A stretch of 64,000 nucleotides of DNA, taken from contig NW_006921536.1 in NCBI RefSeq assembly GCF_000340215.1, positions 2,581,016-2,645,015 on the forward strand, given 5' to 3'. How positions within the stretch are numbered: the first letter of the stretch is position 1; each line of letters starts with the position of its first letter. Of the stretch, positions 11,161 to 20,999 are shown in pieces. The position numbers and the translations under genes were made by a program. Source of the DNA: Pseudocercospora fijiensis CIRAD86 (taxonomy: Eukaryota > Ascomycota > Dothideomycetes > Mycosphaerellales > Mycosphaerellaceae). The notes below the pieces were generated by a model. The model worked only from the letters and a program-made list of their open reading frames with translations. It was not told the origin of the DNA and ran no database searches.

Positions 11161-11990
11161 TGTCGCATGCAGCAGCGGGCGTGTGATGTGCTTTACATGT
11201 GCATTGGATCGTTGCGTAGCGATGGTTACTTGCCGAAGATGTCCGGGGCACCGAAGTAAAGTAAACAAAGATAAGATGGCGGGGTGACTGCTTACTAAGC
11301 GGCGGAGCGGTACGGAAAGAGCTAGCTAGCAACGGGACTTCTTCACGGGTGATCGTGAGGCTCCGTATGTCTGCTCAACGTACACTGAGAAGCATTGATG
11401 ATCACAGCGACAATCAAGCTGTCGCATGATCCAAGACATATATCCAAATTCGGACAACGCAACATCATTATTTCTGATCTTCTGGTACTACGAAGGCGAG
11501 TCATGACGTTCAGCCTTAAAACTGCTCCAGAACAGGCATTGCAATTGCTTGACACTAGTCAGTCATCCTAGATCCGAACGCAAACGAAAAGCCCTTCTGC
11601 TATCACAGAAAAGGCTGGCGGCTTCGCTGTTGTTGACACTGACTGCGGATTCTAAACACCCTATGCTGAGATGGGTGGTGGTTTGACGAAGGAAGGCTTG
11701 AGAGTTGGAGGTCATGTACAGGACGTTGGAGTTGATCTCTGAGGCATCTGGTAGCAAGCAATCGTCAGCAAACCTGCGGGATATTCCGCTTCAATGTAAG
11801 TATCAGTAGCAGCAATATTATATGTCGCCGATGCATGCCTACCGGTCTGTTTGTCATGCTGGGAAAGCAAGATCTTGTAGGCAAAAAGAAAACTTGAGCG
11901 ACCAGGTCTGTTCATGCCATGATATTAGGACGGTGTACACTAGAGACCTCTTAATTTCGCTCTCATCATTGAGCACTATCACAGACCCCG
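11161..11990. other. Divergent promoter region
   Basis: Unique, unmutated DNA of 830 bp between the 5' ends of the Cut12 gene (minus) and the one-pass membrane protein gene (plus), so it must carry both promoters. Small ORFs here have no family resemblance. I see no convincing TATA box. Confidence 0.5.
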
Positions 11991-12845
11991 ATGGCAGTCC
12001 TGGAAGTCTTGATGGCGCAAGTCGTCATTGGCATCACTTTTTGTGGGTATGCTTGGATCGGAAGAAGGCGAGAGCTCGAGGAGTGGTCGAGATTAATGTA
12101 TGGAGAGCCTTGGCCCCAGCGCAGAGTTCCCGACGACGACCTGGAAGACTCTGTACGACGTACTTTCGAGGCTCCAAATTTGAAACCTTCGGTAAACGAT
12201 GAGTATAGTCCTGGCCATCTTCCCAACGTCAGAGCGTACTACGCTCAAGTTGAGGAGCCCGTTCTTCTTCGTCCCGCATCTGCTTGTAGCGGACTGGCCC
12301 TGGGATCATCAAGCCTTCCTCCCGACGAGCCTGGCGACGACGCTAACTCAGACCACGAGCATACCTCTGAGGCGGATGCCTCTGATTCCGAGACTTTGTC
12401 CGATGCTGACGAGTCTGAATCTGAATCTGACGATGACGAGAAGAAGCGCCGCAAAAAGCCCAAGAAGGAGAAGCAGAAGAAGAAAGCCAAAGGTATGAAG
12501 AAGCCGTATCACAAGAAGGAACCACCGATGCGGAAGGAACCAAGTCATGGTCCGAGAACATTCAAGCATGGGAAGAGCCAATATCGTAGACCGGAGAGAT
12601 CCGGGTCTCGTCGTCAACACGGCCTTCGTGGCGGTGGAGGTGAAGAAGAGATCTTTCAGCCTCCTATTAGCTGCTATGATGAAGTTCTTGCGTACTCCAA
12701 GAAGCCAGGTGATCCGAAGATTCCAGGTCAGCTGGATAGACCGGAGAGCAATAATGGGGTGCTCAGAGTTGAGATTCACCCACCACCACCATTTGGCCCG
12801 CGACCGAGGCCAAGATCAGCTTTAGAAAAGTCACAGTCCTGGTAA
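11991..12845 (+). CDS. Hypothetical one-pass, highly charged protein
   Basis: 284 aa, single exon, family not recognised. Residues 9-24 (AQVVIGITFCGYAWIG) form one hydrophobic stretch followed at once by RRRE, which suits an N-terminal signal anchor with the rest on the cytosolic side (positive-inside rule). A folded-looking part (about 25-95) is followed by an acidic Asp/Ser/Glu block (about 112-146), then a Lys/Arg block (about 147-200), a Gly-rich patch and a Pro-rich tail. The acidic-then-basic layout resembles nucleolar or chaperone-like tails but shows no specific domain. Codon use and base composition match the neighbours. The start is the first ATG after several upstream stops. Confidence 0.65.
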   Translation: MAVLEVLMAQVVIGITFCGYAWIGRRRELEEWSRLMYGEPWPQRRVPDDDLEDSVRRTFEAPNLKPSVNDEYSPGHLPNVRAYYAQVEEPVLLRPASACSGLALGSSSLPPDEPGDDANSDHEHTSEADASDSETLSDADESESESDDDEKKRRKKPKKEKQKKKAKGMKKPYHKKEPPMRKEPSHGPRTFKHGKSQYRRPERSGSRRQHGLRGGGGEEEIFQPPISCYDEVLAYSKKPGDPKIPGQLDRPESNNGVLRVEIHPPPPFGPRPRPRSALEKSQSW

Positions 12846-13525
12846 TGAATGTACCACGATTAGACGCGCAGTCAAGATGAAATCGGATTGCAGATTGGCA
12901 TGGCCTGGTTACCAGGCTGGTCACCAGAGCATGGCGAGTAGATAGTACCTCCAGTTGTCGGGTCGCAGAAGGTGCGGGTTGAGAATCTGTGATTTGGGCC
13001 GAAGTCCTGCTGGCTCATAGAATAGTTTTAGATTTGACGTAAGCCATTAGTGTCCCTCTTTGATCACTTCTGAAAACTGCTCGATTTCTTCATCAAATGT
13101 AGTCGTAGTTTTGCTGACGCCATAACGTCTTGCTTTTGAAAGTCGATACTCTCGCAATCTCAGGAGCTCATCTGATTTTCGCCTTCATCGATGCGGTCCA
13201 CAAAAACTAGGCGGTGGAGACGTGCGAAAAAGTGCTTCGCCTCTCTTTTTGTCTCGTGATCTGCAAAATTGATATGTTCAGCGATGAAAGATGGCGAGAT
13301 GAGTGAGACAGCTGTCCAGCAAGAAAGTGCCAAGACGTGGCAGGAGCAGGGTTGTGCATCTCAACCTACGCCGCTGTGTGACTGCAATGAGTGCATCGCA
13401 TTGCATCGGCGCCATCAAGTACGCCACGCCTAGCTAGCAAATGCTCTGGCTAGAGAGATCAAAATCAGTATGACCACGATTGCTCAACAGAGTGGACGGC
13501 ACAACGCCAACCAGGCAGCCGTAGC
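12846..13525. other. Intergenic DNA, no gene seen
   Basis: Unique, unmutated sequence of about 680 bp between the one-pass protein gene and the promoter of the amidase gene. No ORF of note and no repeat. Confidence 0.5.
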
Positions 13526-13532
13526 ATATAAG
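13526..13532 (+). promoter_or_regulatory. TATA box and CT-rich leader of the amidase gene
   Basis: ATATAAG lies 47 bp before the ATG at 13573. A pyrimidine-rich stretch (13537-13567, ctttcctcctaacttttctt) fills the gap, a usual fungal core-promoter arrangement. Confidence 0.5.
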
Positions 13533-13572
13533 TACCTAGCTTTCCTCCTAACTTTTCTTCTTAGCTTCAAAA

Positions 13573-14970
13573 ATGCCGCCCACTACACGAGCACGGACTA
13601 TTCGAGAAGCTACTGCTACGAGCGCAGAGCCCCATCATACAATTGCTAGCGCGGACCAGATCGAAGGGTGTATTCAACAACGACGATCAACAGAATCGAA
13701 AAAGAGCTCGAAATCCTCTTTGCGAAGCAAATATCCTGACACTCCACCACGATTCGTGATTGATCTGTCTTTGCCTCCTGAGCAAAGATATCTGGAAGTA
13801 TGCGCAGCTTTCCAGCAGGAGATCAGTGATCTCACGCCGTTGTTCGATGAGGTTGTCGGAGGTATGCTACAGGCAGTGCCTTTGAAATGGCTACACCGCG
13901 CTTGTCGCTTGCTCCTGCGAGGAGTGTATGATTCGGAAGAGAATAAAGAGCTCAAGGGTATTAGCAAGGCAACAGGAGTCGCGATATACTTGCTGGTGTG
14001 CTTCAATGTGCTGCTTGACCTGTTCATGGGGTGCAGCTCGGGTGGTGCTGCTATACGAGATGGCGATACAGGTGTCAAGATGCTGCATTTTCGGACTCTA
14101 GACTGGGGCATGCCATCTCTGAGGAAGATCGTCGTTCAGCTTGACTTCGTCACGCAAGAGGGCGGACCTGTCGTGGCCTCAAGCCTGACTTATGCTGGGT
14201 ATGTGGGCGTGCTGACTGGAGTCAAAAAGGATCTCAGTCTTAGCTTGAACTTTCGTCCTAATCGACTGGAGAAGGGAAAGTGGATTGCCGACGCCAAATA
14301 CTATTGGCATCTGGCAATGGTCCTGCTTGGTCGAAGGCGGAGCATTTCCAGCGAGCTAAGACGGTTTCTGTTGCCGAAGCCAACGAAGCACGATGCGAAA
14401 GAGAAAGAGAAGGAAGTGCCTTGGAGCTCGCCTAAATATACCGAGATTGTTGAGGAGGTCAAGTGTAGTGGCAGAAAGCCTATGAAGACAACTGCATGTT
14501 ATTTGTGCTTTAGCAACGGACAGGAGACGACAGTGTTCGAGAAGGACTACAGGACTGCCGTGTTCAGATCAAGCAATGAGCTGATTGTAATCACCAACAA
14601 CGACCTAGAAGCAGAGTCGGCCAACAGTACTTCAGGAGAGCAGACATCTCAATATGTAGGAGCATTGCAGGAGATTCTGGACGAAGCACAGGATCGAAGG
14701 AAGTGTGCTGGAGATAATTACAACGCAATGAAAGCAGACGCAGCAAAGCGGCATCGATCGGCAGTATTGGAGGGCGACGATTCGTCGAGACTGCTTGATG
14801 TCGAGCATATTGTGAGACTGGTGCAGATGTACCCCACGACAAACGAAGAGACACACTTTGCATGTGTTATGGATCCCAAACAGGGCACAGCAGTGTGGTG
14901 TAGGCGCTGGGTGAAGCCGATCTCACAGGCATGGATTGCAGAGCATTGGAGTCCTACAAGTACGTGGTAG
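13573..14970 (+). CDS. Acid ceramidase / NAAA-like Ntn-hydrolase amidase
   Basis: 465 aa, single exon. The catalytic layout of the acid ceramidase / N-acylethanolamine acid amidase family is visible: candidate nucleophile Cys154 in FMGCSSGG; Arg174 and Asp177 in FRTLDWG, with the same R-to-D spacing of three as in the human enzymes; Asn226 in SLNFRP; and Asn342 in ITNND, matching the family's TN-Y-D segment. Family members cleave themselves just before the Cys to expose it as the N-terminal nucleophile, then hydrolyse amide bonds of ceramides or N-acylethanolamines. The distance from Cys to Arg is 20 residues, against 16 in human ASAH1 and NAAA, so there is a small insertion. No clear signal peptide: the N-terminus is basic and Ser/Thr-rich, so it may not be lysosomal/vacuolar like animal relatives. 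Substrate is uncertain. Confidence 0.75.
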   Translation: MPPTTRARTIREATATSAEPHHTIASADQIEGCIQQRRSTESKKSSKSSLRSKYPDTPPRFVIDLSLPPEQRYLEVCAAFQQEISDLTPLFDEVVGGMLQAVPLKWLHRACRLLLRGVYDSEENKELKGISKATGVAIYLLVCFNVLLDLFMGCSSGGAAIRDGDTGVKMLHFRTLDWGMPSLRKIVVQLDFVTQEGGPVVASSLTYAGYVGVLTGVKKDLSLSLNFRPNRLEKGKWIADAKYYWHLAMVLLGRRRSISSELRRFLLPKPTKHDAKEKEKEVPWSSPKYTEIVEEVKCSGRKPMKTTACYLCFSNGQETTVFEKDYRTAVFRSSNELIVITNNDLEAESANSTSGEQTSQYVGALQEILDEAQDRRKCAGDNYNAMKADAAKRHRSAVLEGDDSSRLLDVEHIVRLVQMYPTTNEETHFACVMDPKQGTAVWCRRWVKPISQAWIAEHWSPTSTW

Positions 14971-15599
14971 CTAGCAAGGGCCTTTTACCAGAGCATGGTA
15001 GTCCAAAGATAGGCGAAACCGACGACGCGCTTGGTTTGCTCTGTTGCATTGGAGTTGAGGGTTTCGTGATCTCATATGTAACTCTACAGCCACTCTCTCT
15101 TTCCGACGCCCAATGCCTTGCGTGAAGGCCTACTGCCGTGCAATCGCCAACCATCTGAAGTGCAGAGTTGCATCATTCGCGCTGCCCATATCCTGGTCAA
15201 AGACGGCGTGCCGGCGTTGGCGTTGCCCTTTTCGACAGATGTGGAGTCGAAGCTCGAGCGCAGGCTGAAATGATTGGCGCTTCTCGTTCCCTCACTTCAC
15301 GAATCCAACACGTACTGAAGCGCGCCTTGCAGAAGTCGCCCCTCGCCGCCAACCTGCTGATCAAGACTCGACCTCGTTTGGACGTGTTCGACTCCATCTT
15401 CAGCTCGAGTCACCACCATCACGCTCTTTTGCTGCAACAACATCCCATTCTCGACACATCAACAACCACAAACACGTGGAGGGCATAGCTGGAGATCGTG
15501 CCAAACTACTCCACGCTCGCGCGAGCATACTAGACTGGGGGTTGAGGCCGCCATTGCACGCGTCTGACACTTCACGTCACGAGCATCCGATCTCTTACC
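14971..15599. other. Intergenic DNA, no gene seen
   Basis: Unique sequence. A 106-codon plus-strand frame (15168-15488) opens at a TTG and is His-rich with no family match, so I leave it out. The region must contain the promoter of the spliced gene starting at 15600. Confidence 0.5.
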
Positions 15600-16747
15600 A
15601 TGACTGCTCACGTTCCGATGGCGAGAGTGCCGTTCGCGCCACTGGACAACCCGCGTCTCCAGCATCTTGCCAGTGCTAAGAATCGCCAGAATGGTAGGCA
15701 GGACGTGGCGAAGCAGAATGAAAAGACGTGTAACTTACCACTATCAAAGGCGTGCTTGCACAGAAATCATCCTCCACAGATCTCAATGGCAAAATCAGCA
15801 TCACCAAGCCCAGCACAAACAAGCGTTCTTTCGAACCTTCCACATTCGACGATTTCGACGCCGAAAATGTCGACCCGGCAATGTTTGATTCTCCTCCAAA
15901 GAAGTCCAAGAGCGATGCTGCAAAGCCGTTTACTTTCAGTCTGACTTCTGCCAAATCAATGCCGCCACCATCTGCCTTTCCATCACGCATGGCGACACCT
16001 GTTAGGGCCAACATTTCGTCTCCACGCACGCCATTGACCGCTCCAGCTGGACGTTCCCCAAAGCGCAAGATTGCAGGACTGAAGCAGAATCGACGTGTGT
16101 CTGCACCCTTCTCACGTATCGATCCGCCTTCGTTCGCTTCTCGTGGTGTCTCGACTCTGCCGTTCAGTCTTGACGCTGCTCTGAGCGGGACCGCGTCTAC
16201 TCCTCCCGTGACCAAGAGTGCCGGTGCCACGATCCAGGAAAGCATGCCTAAGAACTGGTTCTTCGACATCTACGAGGACACTCCCGAGGAGGAGGCTGCG
16301 AATCTGATGGAGCACAGCACGTTGACGCTCGACCTCAGCTCGGACGACGAGGGTGTCGTGAAGCAGAAGGATGATCGTGGAAAGGAGAACACTCCGCCTG
16401 AAGGTTACGATGCGCCAACGGCTTCGCGATCGCCAGTCGAAGGTGTCGCTCCACGTCAGATCAAGAAGACGGATATCGTGAGGAAGAAGATTGTGGTGGA
16501 TGAGATGGATGACGGTGCTCGCTCGCCACTGAGCGATCTCGAGACCGAGCCTTTCATTCCTGAGGGCTTGACTAAGGACTCTCATGTCATCGTCGATGGG
16601 GAGGCTGAGAAGCCGAAGGGGCTTGGGATGGATTTGAAGGATCTCTTCGCTACGCCGGCTGAGAAGAAGGAGGAAGTTGTCGACATGCTTGTTGTTGACG
16701 GTAAGGGAGATGTGAAGGGCGAGATCCTCGTGTGGGAAGATGCTTGA
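15600..16747 (+). CDS. Hypothetical disordered fungal protein (2 exons)
   Basis: Predicted as exon 1 at 15600-15693 and exon 2 at 15750-16747 (363 aa). The 56-bp intron begins GTAGGC, has a CTTAC branch-like site and ends AAAG. Phase is 1: a split Gly codon joins KNRQN to VLAQKSSS. I do not recognise a domain. The protein is rich in Ser, Pro, Lys and Glu and has many SP/TP sites (SPRTP, GRSPKRK), a basic stretch resembling a nuclear localisation signal near SPKRKIAGLKQNRR, and an acidic middle (EEEAANLMEHSTLTLDLSSD). FDDFDAENVDP near residues 65-75 looks like a conserved linear motif. A nuclear, cell-cycle-regulated protein is a guess from composition only. The acceptor at 15763 would not keep frame with this donor. 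Confidence 0.6.
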
Positions 16748-18127
16748 CTATGTCTGCGTAATGACTGGCGTTTCTGTTTGGGTGATAGCGGGATTGGATG
16801 GGACTTTACGATGGCGATGGCTTTTACTGTCTGGGTTCATATGAGAGAGAGAGACCGCATGCTACAGTCTAGCTATGTTTGCGAATGATGTTTTTAACGA
16901 GTGGTGTCAAGTCTTGGTCGCAGAATCCACCACAACGGCTATGCAATCGCTGTAGTGATCACCTACAGAAACAAAAGGTAAGGCTTCACTGGAGAACAGC
17001 GTGGATGCACAGTATTATTGATCTGAACTGTATTCGTGCTGTAGAACGTCCCAACCTCTACGAACGCTTCGATACTGCCAACTTATCCCCTACGGCAGGA
17101 AGACATGTTGAAATGGTGATTGCGAGGCGTACTATTAAGTCTTTGTCAAGATGCCATGCTGTCATGCTGGTCGACGTCCAACATGGTGTCTGGAACTGCT
17201 TCGGACCGATCGCCGAGCTGGAATCAACCTCAACCTCAGCAGCATTTCATGATCCAAGGATGAACATGACGCGAACCGCAGAATATGTTCTTCCATCAAT
17301 ACCTGTGTCGACTATGTCGTCAATGGTGATGTTGTCATCAAATTGGGGTCATCGCCGCCCCTGAGTCCTGGCCCCTGAATCGAATCTCGAACGCAAGTCA
17401 TCGTCAAACAGTCCAGAAACATTGTTCTGATGGACTACGGTCATCATCGAAGAGCAACGAGGCATCAAAAATGTCAATATAGGTGACTATCACCGTCGTG
17501 GACCTCACTGTTGCTCGGGAGTGGAACTGTAGTTTTAAGGCTTTTCCCCATAATAACGCAGACAATATGCAGTCTCGTTGCAGAGGCAGGTCGTTGGGCC
17601 GTATGCAGGTAATGAGTCGACGCAAAGGAAAGGTGAGAGGGTATCTGGAAAGTAGTCATTTCCTTATCGTGTTAATTTAAATGGCGTGATGGAGATCAGA
17701 TTCGCGGTAGCGAGTAGAAACTTGTGTGGGATCGATGGAATAAAAGCAGCATATGTTCTCTCGTGGATAATGTCGAGTGTACTGTAGAACATGTCGGCCC
17801 TTGGTCTGGCTTGGAACTCCGTTCGGGACCACATGTAGTTGATTGGGGACTGCCAAGACACGGGCCGAGCCGAGCTGTTCAAGATACATAAGCTGTCCAC
17901 TATTGCCGACACTCTGCCTTCGGGCATTTGGTCAATTTGAAACAATGTGTGTAGACAATCCCGCCGACGATTTATAGTTCCGCGCTAACCCTTTACAGAC
18001 AGAGAAGATTGTAAAAAAAATCACGTGACACCCTCTGAATGCTGAGCTAACAGTTCCCTAGAGCATGGCCCCTGCACTAAGGATGACACATGCAGTGAGC
18101 CGGCCCAAAATTCTACTTGAATATTAA
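16748..18127. other. Intergenic DNA, no gene supported
   Basis: Unique, unmutated sequence of about 1.4 kb. Frames of up to 161 codons (16879-17364, plus) and 93 codons (17664-17945, minus) lack family resemblance and convincing starts. A (GA)n run occurs at 16843-16853. The perfect palindrome TCACGTGA at 18021-18028 is an E-box of the type bound by Cbf1/bHLH factors. Confidence 0.5.
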
Positions 18128-18542
18128 CGATTCGTGCTGACTGTCTATTAGAACAAAGAGATGCAACCAATTTTTTTGGCCTTTTGCATATATCAAGTTA
18201 GAGTGTCGCCAAGCTTCTCGAACAGGTTCGAGCATGCTCGAAGGGGAGTAACGACTTTATTTATATTTATCAAACAATTCATGCTAACTGTCTATTAGAA
18301 CAAAGAGATGCAACCAATTTTTTTGGCCTTTTGCATATATCAAGTTAGAGTGTCGCCAAGCTTCTCGAACAGGTTCGAGCATGCTCGAAGGGGAGTAACG
18401 ACTTTATTTATATTTATCAAACAATTCATGCTAACTGTCTATTAGAACAAAGAGATGCAACCAATTTTTTTGGCCTTTTGCATATATCAAGTTAGAGTGT
18501 CGCCAAGCTTCTCGAACAGGTTCGAGCATGCTCGAACCTGTT
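18128..18542. repeat. 147-bp tandem repeat, 2.8 copies, with palindromes
   Basis: The marker ctgtctattagaac recurs at 18141, 18288 and 18435, an exact 147-bp period. Copies are essentially identical over their shared length (the first few bases of copy 1 differ slightly) and are not RIP-mutated. Each unit contains a hairpin (CTCGAAC-agg-TTCGAG overlap) and the palindrome TTCGAGCATGCTCGAA. The third copy leaves the repeat exactly at this palindrome, where the sequence runs on as the mirror of the left arm. Confidence 0.9.
18515..18542. repeat. Perfect 28-bp palindrome ending the 147-bp array
   Basis: The left arm AACAGGTTCGAGCA is followed directly by its reverse complement, with no spacer. 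In copies 1 and 2 the same left arm is followed by only half of the right arm (GCTCGAA then ggggag), so the full palindrome exists only at the array end. Confidence 0.9.
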
Positions 18543-18785
18543 ATTACATGTTTGACGATATTTTGCTCTTCGAACATCCTCGAAGCTTGTGCTCATGACA
18601 TTGCTACATTTTATTTCGAGCGAAATATTGCTATTGACATATTTACATTCCTCTAGGATTGTCGTGTATTGCGCCTCATAAAAGTGATAGTAGACACATG
18701 TCTCCTCGGCACATTCATTTTCTTGGGGTTCTTCCTTCTTCTCAACCTATTCTTCTCGGTTCTGACGCGTCCGCGCTAATTGTCA

Positions 18786-20077
18786 GTTAGAGCACGACTG
18801 CGAGGCTCTCCTTGCTGCTGACGCTGATGAAGCAGAGGAGAAGGCTCGTTAGCAGAAGGAATCTCTTAAGGTCGCCAAAGCCACCCTTCAAGACGAGATC
18901 GAGATCCTCGAAGTCGAGTTTGATGGCATTGCCCCAAAAAGCGCGCTCTTGCGAACGAGATTGCTCAGGCGACCAATCAGCTGAAGGAAGTCCAGGCTGA
19001 GCAGACAGAAATCAAGAACAGCAGATAACAGAAGAAGAACTTGCGCAAGGAGAAGAGGACAGCGCATGCACGTGCTCGCAAGCAAGCCAAGACAGACTAT
19101 TGTATCGCGACGCGCTTGTTGCATTCTCTGAGAAGCGGACCAATGGTACACTGCAGGAGCTGCAAACACTCACAAGGCGATAGGTCTTGGCATTGGAGCG
19201 CTCGTCTATTTGACAGTCAAGTACACCGTTGCTCCTCTGCAGGGCTTTGATCGAGAGGTCACCACCTTCCCATCTGGTACTGAGGACTCATCCAGCTGTC
19301 AAGAAGCCGGTCAAGGCTAGATGCTTGAGCATTGACAACACCTTCGGCTTCCAGAACATGCACTTGGTGCTGATAACCACAATCGCGATCGCTCGAGCTT
19401 CAACTCCCACATGGTGACTGAGTTTCAAGTCGGCACTGACCCACCCAGATGCCGTGGAACTGTCCGACGTCAAGCTCGAAGTCAAGGAGAACGACGCGAC
19501 TGCTCGCCTACAACTCAATGCCATTGCCAAACCCTATGATCCGACTCTTCAAGACGGCTCTCGAGGAACTTGGCTGCCGGTGTTGATGTCTCGTAGCTTG
19601 GAACCTGAGAACCTACCTGAGACCAATCCCTTCAGCGAGAACCCCGATCCGAATCTTCAAGCCAGCTCTCGCGGTTATTCGTGGCCGGTCTCGATGTCCC
19701 GTGGCTTGGGATCTGAGAACCTGACCAAGACCAATCCCTCCAGCGAGAGCCCCAGCGAGGAGCAGGCGCAGAAGCTCCACGACAAGCACAACAAATTCAT
19801 GCGCAAGAAAGGCCAGTTCAACGATCAGCAGCGTAGAGCCCCGTATAGAGTTCGCAAGCTCAAGACTGGCACGATGCTGGTCCGTGGTCCTGGCGTCACG
19901 AGCAAGACGTATACTACAATTCGCTTAACAGGTTTTATCCTCGAGAATACTGATCACTGTGTCTTTATTGGCCCGCAGAACCATGAAGTCTCAGATTACA
20001 TTAGCGAGAAGGCCGAGGAAGAGCGTCTCGATCCATTGCGCCTAGCTACTGTTTCTATTTCTAGTCTCGATACCTAG
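18786..20077 (+). pseudogene. Broken SF1 helicase fragment (copy 1)
   Basis: Frames strung together give a charged coiled coil (18786-19090; a stop after EEKAR and a frame change near 18945), a damaged middle, then an open frame at 19454-20077. That frame contains WLPVLMSRSL and, at 19886-19909, GPGVTSKT, a corrupted Walker A loop, followed by FILENTDHCVFIGPQNHEVSD. The part around the loop aligns with the second helicase relic in this window (52821-55629; WLPLLMSRGL, GPGGTGNT, FIVENTDRGVFIGSQNNAVLD). No later helicase motifs are present: unmutated sequence stops near 20050 and RIP DNA follows. A segment of about 36 residues is duplicated inside it (DPTLQDGSRG... and DPNLQASSRG...). It is a truncated pseudogene, probably from a multicopy family. 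Confidence 0.7.
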
Positions 20078-20245
20078 ACTAATCGAATAAGTAGCAAGCT
20101 CTTAAGGATATAGCAGCTAAGAAGCGTCGTCTAAAGAAGACTCGAGAGGACTTAGAGCCCGCATATTAAGATCTAGACGATAGTATAGGTCTAGTTACTA
20201 TGTCTATAAGCGAGACTCGTACTACTAGAGCAGTCTCCGTATAAA
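20050..20245 (+). pseudogene. RIP-mutated fragment of a coiled-coil ORF end
   Basis: One plus frame reads QALKDIAAKKRRLKKTRED and then LEPAY*DLDDSIGLVTMS..., with stops only as TAG. The style (Lys/Arg coiled coil near a C-terminus) is common in transposase tails, but the family is not recognisable. It abuts the truncated helicase copy with no visible element end. Confidence 0.4.
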
Positions 20246-20515
20246 AAAGTTAAGTAAAAGTTAAGTAAGAGTTAAGTAAAAGTTAAGTAGCAGTTAAGTA
20301 AAAGATAAATAAAAGATAAATAAAAGATAAATAAAAGATAAATAAAAGATAAATAAAAGATAAATAAAAGATAAATAAAAGATAAATAAAAGATAAATAA
20401 AAGATAAATAAAAGATAAATAAAAGATAAATAAAAGATAAATAAAAGATAAATAAATGATAAATTAAATATAAATAAAATATAAGTAAAAGATAAATAAA
20501 AGATAAATCTTTTCC
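20246..20515. repeat. 11-bp tandem array, about 24 copies
   Basis: The first copies read ttaagtaaaag, later ones ataaataaaag; the period is 11 bp throughout. At least 15 central copies are identical. The two variants differ by the substitutions t to a and g to a, so the array has drifted from one unit type to another along its length. Confidence 0.9.
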
Positions 20516-20588
20516 TTTCGTCTAAGCTAATTAATAATCTCGCTAATTAGAGCAGGATTAAGTCTAACGCCTATACGTAGGCAGTAAG

Positions 20589-20999
20589 CTATAGTCCAGT
20601 ATCGCTTAGGGAGTCGGAGCTCCTGCACTGGGTTCTATCTCCGTCGAAGCGCTGAGTCTGAGGTGCTGAAGTCGCTTGGCCGATTGCCTTGGGTCGTTGT
20701 TGGCCAGAGACATAACGCGAGAGCCGGCGGATCGGCCAGCGCGTGTGCTCTGCCAGATCTCCAGGCCCATGAGTACGTGCACTCCATTCTCTTCGACCCA
20801 ATGGCCATGAATGAGGTCCGACAGAGGTGCAGAGTCGGAAAGAGTCGCAGAGCGTTCCCATCTCTTCAGGAGGCACTCGAAATACCAGCTGTGAATGGAG
20901 TAGCCATGGGGTGACTGGATTCAGCGTATGGGGTTCGAGACGGCAGATTTGCTCAAGTTCTTCGCGAAATCTATCGACGAGCGTAGTAGAAGTCGCCAT
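20589..20999 (-). CDS. Truncated gene, function unknown
   Basis: A 136-codon minus-strand frame from MATSTTLVDRFREELEQICR (ATG at 20999) to a stop at the edge of RIP-mutated DNA. The first 90 residues look like a real folded protein (balanced composition, Trp and Pro spaced as in globular domains). The last 45 or so (SAPQTQRFDGDRTQCRSSDS) look random. I infer that the 3' end was lost when the neighbouring repeat DNA arrived and that the frame now runs into junk before stopping. An intron that I cannot place is an alternative explanation. Family not recognised. Confidence 0.4.
   Translation of the reverse strand: MATSTTLVDRFREELEQICRLEPHTLNPVTPWLLHSQLVFRVPPEEMGTLCDSFRLCTSVGPHSWPLGRREWSARTHGPGDLAEHTRWPIRRLSRYVSGQQRPKAIGQATSAPQTQRFDGDRTQCRSSDSLSDTGL

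Noticed and set aside
16879..17364. 161-codon plus-strand ORF
   Set aside because: No ATG at the frame start supported by context, no recognisable domain, odd composition for a globular protein.
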